A stretch of DNA of 64,000 bases from Arthrobotrys musiformis (taxonomy: Eukaryota > Ascomycota > Orbiliomycetes > Orbiliales > Orbiliaceae), in NCBI GenBank assembly GCA_036971715.1, contig JAVHJL010000008.1, forward strand, positions 1,302,001 through 1,366,000, in the 5' to 3' direction. Numbering within the stretch: the first letter of the stretch is position 1; each line of letters opens with the position of its first letter. The position numbers were made by a program, and so were the translations under genes. The notes below the pieces were generated by a model. It was not told where the DNA came from and made no database searches. It worked only from the letters and a program-made list of their open reading frames with translations. This document shows positions 57,973 to 64,000 of the stretch, in pieces.

Positions 57973-59727
57973 ATGCCGTCGAAGCCAAACATCAACCTCT
58001 CAACCCTCCCCTACGATCTAATCTACGATATATGCACCTACCTCTCCAACGACGATATCCACTCCCTCCGCCTCGTCTCGAAAAGCACATCATCCAATAT
58101 CCCGCCATCGCGACTGGAAGAACTCACCTCTCAACGCACCATCTTCCGGCACCCGCGCGAAGTTGCCAGATTAAACCGTCTGGCATCACTTCCGATAGAG
58201 AAAAGAGCAAAGATCAGGCATGTTATTCTAGACCTCGCGGATCCATACGTTGTTCCCATTTCAAGCCATGAGTTTGATGGGTTGGTGGTGGGGTATGATG
58301 ATGCTGTGAGGGAGAGGTTGGTGGAGTTTTATAAGGGGTATAGGAGTAGGAAGCCCTTGGGGGTTGGGGGAAGGTATGTTAGGGGGGTTAAAAGGCTTGC
58401 GGAGGGGTTTTTTAGGAGTGCGGGTGTGATTGGGGGGAATACTTCTGATGAAGCTGGGAGGGAGGAGGTGGATCCAGCTGCAACTGGTGGTCTGTCGTTC
58501 ACGGCGCGCTCGGAGATATATTCGATGTTTACCGAGAGCTTCACCTCAAACGTCGACTCCTCGCAACTCTTAAAATTCAGAAAGGCGAGGGAGAAACAAG
58601 ACGGTGGATTCGATTTTTTCAAAGTCCTCATCGCGGCGTTCGAGATGCTCCCCAACCTCAGCATCATAAGTTTCAAAAACAGATCCCGGAAGGAACAGAA
58701 TAGAGACTACGTATCGACAGTTTGGAAAGCGTTCAACCCGTCGCTGGCGAAGTTTGTGAAGGAAAATCCGGGGTTGGAGGGGTTACCGTGGCACGAATGG
58801 TTTCAGAATTGTCCTGATAATTCTTATGGGTTTACGCTTGCTCATGCTTATCCCGGTGTATTATTCTGCGCTGCGCATGCGAAGCGGCAAATATCAGAGG
58901 TCCGTATGGACGGGTTCGGTTGGAACAGAGGCGTCGATTCCGTACCGCTCTGGAAGTTCGGACGGTGGTATCAAGCTGCTGGTGGGCTATCCTTCCGTCC
59001 CTGCGTTCCAAGAGAACCCCACGATACGGCGGACATGGACGCCTTCAGATACACTTACAAAAACCTCACCCGTCTGGAAATATGCGTCGCCCTCGACTGG
59101 ACAGCGGAATATACCCACGAAAAGGAGGTATCCGAACTTTTCATGACGGTCATAAGAAACGCCCAAGTCCTCGTTATAACCAGATTATTGGACGTCCGCA
59201 CCGAGGCTTGCAAACCTAGTTTTGTATTCCCGCAGATGGCAGTCCTGCCGAACTTACGGACTCTGGAGCTCACGAAAGCGGGTGTTACGATGAAGGCCCT
59301 GGCTGAGTTTTTAATGGCGAATAAAAAGTCGCTGAAGGAGGTGTCGTGTGTTCTCACCGTACGCCACGTGGTGAAGAGAGAGCACATGATCAGCTTCTTG
59401 ATGAAAGTGAGGGAGCAAATGGACCTTAAGATCTTTACGATGGATTTCTTGACCAATAAGCTGCCAGCGAAGGAGTGTCATCTTGCTGTTGATATTAGGG
59501 GGGGTTGGAGGGATGACACTGCTAGACACGGTAAATATAAGGTTGGGACGAAGTGCGAGCGAGGGAGGTTCTGGTGGTGGTATTCCGCTCGAGATCGAGA
59601 ACTATTGCCCCGGTCGAGCTGGGAAACGAAGACTTCTTGGGAGGATTTCGTCGAAGGAGTAGAGGAGGTAACAACGGGATATGCCTGTCGTGAACATTGG
59701 AATGGCGGTATCAAAGATCACGATTAG
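57973..59727 (+). CDS. F-box protein, singleton
   Basis: 584 aa, single exon. The F-box begins about residue 9 (LSTLPYDLIYDICTYLSNDD, LRLVSKSTSS). The rest is long and partly hydrophobic-leucine patterned, with VRMDGFGWNRGVDSVP, FRYTYKNLTRLEICVALDW and LPNLRTLELTKAGVTMKALA, suggesting scattered LRR-like repeats near residues 355-470. It shares neither the intron nor the sequence blocks of families 1 and 2. Probable SCF adaptor; target unknown. Confidence 0.8.
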   Translation: MPSKPNINLSTLPYDLIYDICTYLSNDDIHSLRLVSKSTSSNIPPSRLEELTSQRTIFRHPREVARLNRLASLPIEKRAKIRHVILDLADPYVVPISSHEFDGLVVGYDDAVRERLVEFYKGYRSRKPLGVGGRYVRGVKRLAEGFFRSAGVIGGNTSDEAGREEVDPAATGGLSFTARSEIYSMFTESFTSNVDSSQLLKFRKAREKQDGGFDFFKVLIAAFEMLPNLSIISFKNRSRKEQNRDYVSTVWKAFNPSLAKFVKENPGLEGLPWHEWFQNCPDNSYGFTLAHAYPGVLFCAAHAKRQISEVRMDGFGWNRGVDSVPLWKFGRWYQAAGGLSFRPCVPREPHDTADMDAFRYTYKNLTRLEICVALDWTAEYTHEKEVSELFMTVIRNAQVLVITRLLDVRTEACKPSFVFPQMAVLPNLRTLELTKAGVTMKALAEFLMANKKSLKEVSCVLTVRHVVKREHMISFLMKVREQMDLKIFTMDFLTNKLPAKECHLAVDIRGGWRDDTARHGKYKVGTKCERGRFWWWYSARDRELLPRSSWETKTSWEDFVEGVEEVTTGYACREHWNGGIKDHD

Positions 59728-59999
59728 GTCGAATACCGTATGGTTAACTCACGGACTTGCAAGTTGATATAGTAACTTTGCATGGTCTCGTTCCCAGCCT
59801 CACCCAGCTTTGCACCATATAGCTTCCACGAAAGGGCGGTAATAGAAAGGAATCAGCGCCTGTATTTAAGCTCTCACTTAGCTCGATAATAATGTAATCA
59901 TAATATGCTTCGACTTTTACGTAGACATAAAATATATTAAACTAAAAAAAGCACCCAGTATCTCACCCCCGCAAGGAAACCCAAAATTAACCACACCTT

Positions 60000-62900
60000 T
60001 TACAGTTCATCCTTCGGCTTATCCGCATCGCGGCCAACTTGCTCAAGGTAAACAGTCCAATCATTCACCAACTTCAACTTGGTATTCTTGATAACAAGAA
60101 CATCTGCATGATCTCCGTCCAAAGCGGCAGTATAGCTCAAACCAGCCTCCCACTCCTTGATCTTTCCGTCATCTTCCTCCACAAGTACCGCCTTCGCCTT
60201 TGATTTGCCCTTTGCTAACACGCTAGTATCGAGAGACCTGCTCGCGCCTATGATCACAATTTTTTCAATCTGTAGCGCCTTCGAGTCTTTCCTGTATGCT
60301 GCTCCAGCGGCGCGGTCCTTGTGGATATCCCTGGACGAAAGGGTTTTCAGGGAGCCGTTGTACAGGAATTGGCGGTTGATGTAGGCTCCTTGTTTGTAGT
60401 CGAAGCTCTCACCGTCGTCGTGGTAGAGGAAGCCCATGGCGTGACCCTATATCATAAATCATCAGTGCCTCATCCCCGATGGAACAGAGTTTTAGGTTTG
60501 AAATGTTAACTTACCCTCTTATTCAGCACCAAGACCAAAGTGAATGGATCATGCTTCATCAATCCACTGGATCTCCTATGTCTGTCCCTTCGTGGGATGA
60601 TATGTCCACCCCTCATCAAGATAGGAATCTTCTCCAACGGCGCGCTGACCTCGTGTCGTCCCTTACCCTGATAAACCTTATAGTTCCAGTAATCGTAGAA
60701 AAGCTCATCATCGCCGAGGTAAAAGTCGACTTTGTCGACACCCTCGTGGACGACAGGTTTGATGAGCAAACCGGTATCACCGATATAAGTTTGATCATCG
60801 ATCGCGAAACCTTCTTCATCATCGGGGTGGACTACGAAGTTTGGTCTGATGATTGGCATACCGTCCTTGGAGGCGCGGTGGAAGGCGGTATACCATGCTG
60901 GAAGGAGGGTGTAGCGTAGACGGATGGCATCACGGATGATACTGGTGTATGGATCACCGGCAACGTATGGTTCTCGTCGCTTAGAGTCGATGTGGGCGTG
61001 TGCACGGAAGAATGGATACCAGATACCAGATTGATACCAGCGGGTCAAAAGTTCGTTCGATGGGTTACCGAAGAACCCACCAACATCGGCGCCGGAGAAG
61101 GGGAAGCCGGCGATACCCTGAGATAGTAACATGGGCAGTGCGGCCTGTAGATGTTCCCACTTGGCTTCGTTGTCACCGGTCCACATGGCACCGATACGCT
61201 GAGCGCCAGCGAAGAATGCGCGGGTGAGGACGAAGCTTCGTTGGGTCTTGCCTTTGCCGATATCACGAGCTTCGAGAGCTTGGTGGGTGGCGTTCATGAA
61301 AGTCATGCCGTAGATATTGTGAAGATCTCGGTGTTCCCAGTTTCCGAAGTGAAGGTTGTCCTTTGGCATAGTAGTTTCGGGACCGTTGAAGACGGAAGGC
61401 TCGTTCATGTCGTTCCAGAAGAAGGTGTTCTTCGCGGTGCCCTTGAACTTGTCCAACTTGAAAAGGGACTTCCACCATTCGATCGCAGCCGGGTTGAAGG
61501 AATCGATCCAGTGGGAGGACCCTGGCCAGCACCAACCCTCATAGATGTCACCGGATTTATCCCGAACGGCAAGTTCTTTCGATTTGAGTTCGCCAACAAC
61601 GCTGTAATCTTCTGTATTCTTGATGTGGGGATCGTTGATCAGGACGACCTTTCTCTCGTTCCTATCGATGTTCTTCATCATTTCTTCAGGGTGTTTGAAT
61701 GCTAGCTTGTCGAAGAGGAAGTAGCGCTTGCTGTCGGAGTACTCGATATCCAACCAAATAACATCGTATGGAATGTCGTGCTTGTCCAGTTTCCTATCCA
61801 CATCCTTCACATCGTCTTCGGATACGTAGTTCCATCTGCACTGATGGTACGCGATCGCAAAAGTCGGCGGCATTTTGGTGAAACCGGTGAGTTCGCCGTA
61901 GGTCTTGTAGAGAGTAGCAGGATTAGGTCCTAAGAACACCCAAACGTCCAATTGGCCAGACTCGGAAACCCAGTGTGTCTTTGTATCCGTCTTCGTTTTC
62001 TTTTCCTTGACCACATCAACCCATGTTTCTGCTGCGTTTAACCAGAGGACACCAACGCTGGACCCCTTCCTGTGTGCCTGCATGAATGGAATAGATCCAT
62101 ACAAGGTCATGGGGCTATCCACAATATACTCGAACACATCGGCGTTGAACAGCCTGTAGGGCTCGTTGTATGCTCCTTCGCCTCCTCTGGTCGTCTTGAG
62201 CGAAAGTGAAGTCGCATGGCTAGGAATTCCAAAAACGTGATCGTAACCCGGGAACGAAATATCCATCCCTACAGCCTCTGGGCCTCTGGGCTTCGTATCG
62301 GTGTTTCCACCAAAAGTCTCATCCCATCCACCGTCGAGGTCTTCTGGGCTCTTCTCCTTCCCTTCTTCGGGCTCTGGGGGTTGTGCCCTCCAATGCTCAA
62401 CATTCATCAATCCGCGGTCATTGAGGACCACGTGTGTCTCCCCGTCCCTTTCGAACTTGATGTTGAAGGGGTAAACGGTAACAATGGCTTTATATTTCGA
62501 CTCCGGTCCGAAGGTCAAAGTTACCTGACCCTTCCGATTGTCGTAAACCACTTTATCATCCCTGACATCCCAGTCGGGGATCAATGCCCACCTCTCGGCT
62601 TCATTGTAACGCTCCTTACGAGCTTTACTTTCCCCGCGTAGGACGATATCACCCTTCGTACGCTTGAGCTCATCAATGGTAACCCTCACGGCACCGTTTT
62701 TCTGGAAATTGATGTTGAGCGGCAACACAACCTTTTCGGATTGTCCTGGGACGGTTTTGAGGATATCGGCGGAGAGGACACCGTTTTGGAGGAGGAGGGT
62801 ATCCTCTTTTATTTCGTAGGGGGATACCCAATTGGACTCCGGGGCGAGAGCATGGTCTGCGAAAGCCCTGTTCCGACGGCAGAAGCCGGATTGGGAACAG

Positions 62901-63016
62901 GTCTTGAAGTTCTCGTGTTTAACCGTTGCGGCGGGGGCGATGAAGTCCAGGAGAAGCAGAAGGATCGTAAGACCTCCCGCTGTTGATTTTGGTGAGGAAA
63001 TGGCGGAGACTCGCAT
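60000..63016 (-). CDS. ROT2: ER glucosidase II alpha subunit, GH31
   Basis: Trims the inner alpha-1,3-linked glucoses from N-glycans in the ER, feeding the calnexin cycle. Exons are complement 60515-63016 and 60000-60446 (982 aa), with a 68-nt phase-0 intron. ATG 63016 gives a signal peptide (GGLTILLLLLDFIAPAA), then the mature start HENFKTCSQSGFCRRN conserved in the subunit. The catalytic barrel has YHQCRWNYV, IWLDIEYSD and WNDMNEPSVFNG with the nucleophile at D536. WTGDNEAKWEHL carries the acid/base Asp, and GFPFSGADVGGFFG follows. Exon 2 supplies the C-terminal sheet (GFLYHDDGESFDY). No KDEL; the protein is retained through its beta subunit in known systems. Confidence 0.97.
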
Positions 63017-63612
63017 CTGGAGATGGGGGCGTTTGGTTGTTGAGCACAACCAAGGAAAGCTACGGCTCGAAGGTCAATTGGGTCGGTATTTATTCTTCGC
63101 AAGGGCAAAGAAATCGGGAGCCTTGTTGCAAAAAGTGCACCCTTCTGCTTCGAAGGATTCGAAGTCTGATCCCGTCTCGTTATGCCGTTATGTTGTGGGG
63201 AGGGATTCGAAGGATGTGGTGGGATACTGTGCACTGGAAAGGCCAACTAGACGTGAAGTCAACACGAACCGCTTTCTCCAGCTTTCGGCCTTCTACGTAA
63301 CCTTAACCTGCGTTTCCCCACGTTAGGTTTTTTAGGCTTGAGGCGGGACTCGAGGCTGGAAACGAGGGGCCCCGAGTAAGCTGCCGAACATGCAGCCTTC
63401 GAAGCTAGGCCGCTTGTGGGGGGATATAGAACCATCGAAGGTCGAGCTCTGATTGCTAAGCTTCCAGAGCGGTCCAGTTCCGGTCCGGCAGGGCATACTT
63501 TGGAAGTCGGGTCGCATCATGTCGTCGCAGGTTACAATCATTGATATCGGTATCACCAGTTTCTTATATTCGTTCCCACGTCGTTATAATATAATATAAT
63601 ATAACTTCAAAC
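63017..63612. other. Divergent promoter, glucosidase II alpha / CFD1
   Basis: Contains a (TATAA)n pentamer tract ending about 8 bases before the CFD1 start. Nothing else seen. Confidence 0.55.
63584..63604. repeat. (TATAA)n pentanucleotide repeat at the CFD1 start
   Basis: Four units, TATAATATAATATAATATAA, directly upstream of the ATG at 63613. Confidence 0.85.
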
Positions 63613-64000
63613 ATGACGTCGCTGGCAAAAGTCAAGCACGTCGTCCTCGTGCGTCCTCCTCCACCACCCACCGCTACACCCATCTGCACCTCCATCTACA
63701 TCCACATCTACACCACATCTACATCTCAAAAAAAAGTCACAAAAAAGAAACTAACCAGAAATTATGTAATTCAAACCCACAGATCCTGTCCGGCAAAGGC
63801 GGAGTCGGCAAATCCTCAGTAACCACTCAACTAGCCCTCTCCCTCGCCACCCTCGGTCACAATGTCGGTGTTCTGGACATCGACCTCACGGGACCAAACA
63901 TCCCCCGCATGTTCGGTATCGAATCGTCTACCGTCCTCTCCGCGCCCGGAGGATGGATTCCCGTGACCGTAGACGGTGGTGAGACGTTGAAAAACAGCGG
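63613..64000 (+). CDS. CFD1: Cytosolic Fe-S cluster assembly factor CFD1/NUBP2 (5' part, runs off window)
   Basis: P-loop NTPase that, with NBP35, forms the scaffold of cytosolic and nuclear Fe-S protein assembly. Exon 1 is 63613-63648 ([12 protein letters not shown]). A 134-nt intron (GTGCGT...CCACAG) leads to exon 2 from 63783, which begins [20 protein letters not shown]. The GKGGVGKSS loop is the deviant Walker A of the Mrp/NBP35 family, and [14 protein letters not shown] follows. The short N-terminus, without the four-Cys extension of NBP35, points to CFD1. The remainder, including the CxxC ligands, lies beyond the window. Confidence 0.92.

Overview
The window is a gene-rich stretch of a filamentous ascomycete (Pezizomycotina-type) nuclear genome. 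The evidence is many short spliceosomal introns (mostly 54-134 nt, GT/AG, frequent CTAAC/CTAAT-like branch sites), fungal gene families (CTK1, PWP2, CDC12-type septin, a GPI-type secreted protein, GH16 glucanase), intergenic distances of 0.2-3 kb, and long pyrimidine-rich leaders. The class cannot be fixed from sequence alone; a lineage such as Orbiliomycetes or Pezizomycetes is only a guess. No convincing tRNA, rRNA, CRISPR or intact transposon was found.

Layout. 1-1119: 3' part of an inositol polyphosphate 5-phosphatase. 1.8-10.2 kb: four tandem F-box paralogues sharing one phase-2 intron at the same codon. 10.4-21.9 kb: housekeeping block with an NPY1-like NADH pyrophosphatase, ISA2, methylenetetrahydrofolate reductase, a class II eIF4E (4EHP-like) with a long leader, and thymidylate kinase. 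22.2-27.6 kb: a second, unrelated-looking tandem set of three F-box paralogues, one carrying a single-base frameshift. 28.3-40.6 kb: mitochondrial ferredoxin YAH1, RRP15, the CTD kinase CTK1, an orphan reading frame just behind CTK1, and the small-subunit processome protein PWP2. 41-49.2 kb: an IFI6/IFI27-like membrane protein, septin CDC12, a secreted GPI-type protein, and a GH16 glucanase with a Thr/Ser/Lys repeat tail. 50.1-57.5 kb: accessory region with a restriction-endonuclease-like plus kinase-like protein of the Crinkler-type effector class, an orphan protein with acidic and degenerate-repeat regions, a gene-poor AT-rich stretch, and a small Cys-rich protein. 58-64 kb: another F-box protein, ER glucosidase II alpha, and the start of CFD1.

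Functional threads. Iron-sulphur biogenesis appears three times (ISA2, YAH1, CFD1), apparently by coincidence of location. Ribosome biogenesis appears twice (RRP15, PWP2). The most unusual content is the eight F-box genes in 64 kb, falling in two independent tandem families plus a singleton. Next come the nuclease/degenerate-kinase protein, the orphan frame behind CTK1, and the repeat-bearing orphan at 53.3-54.5 kb. Exon boundaries were placed by hand from splice signals, protein-family continuity and exact phase arithmetic; transcript evidence was not available.
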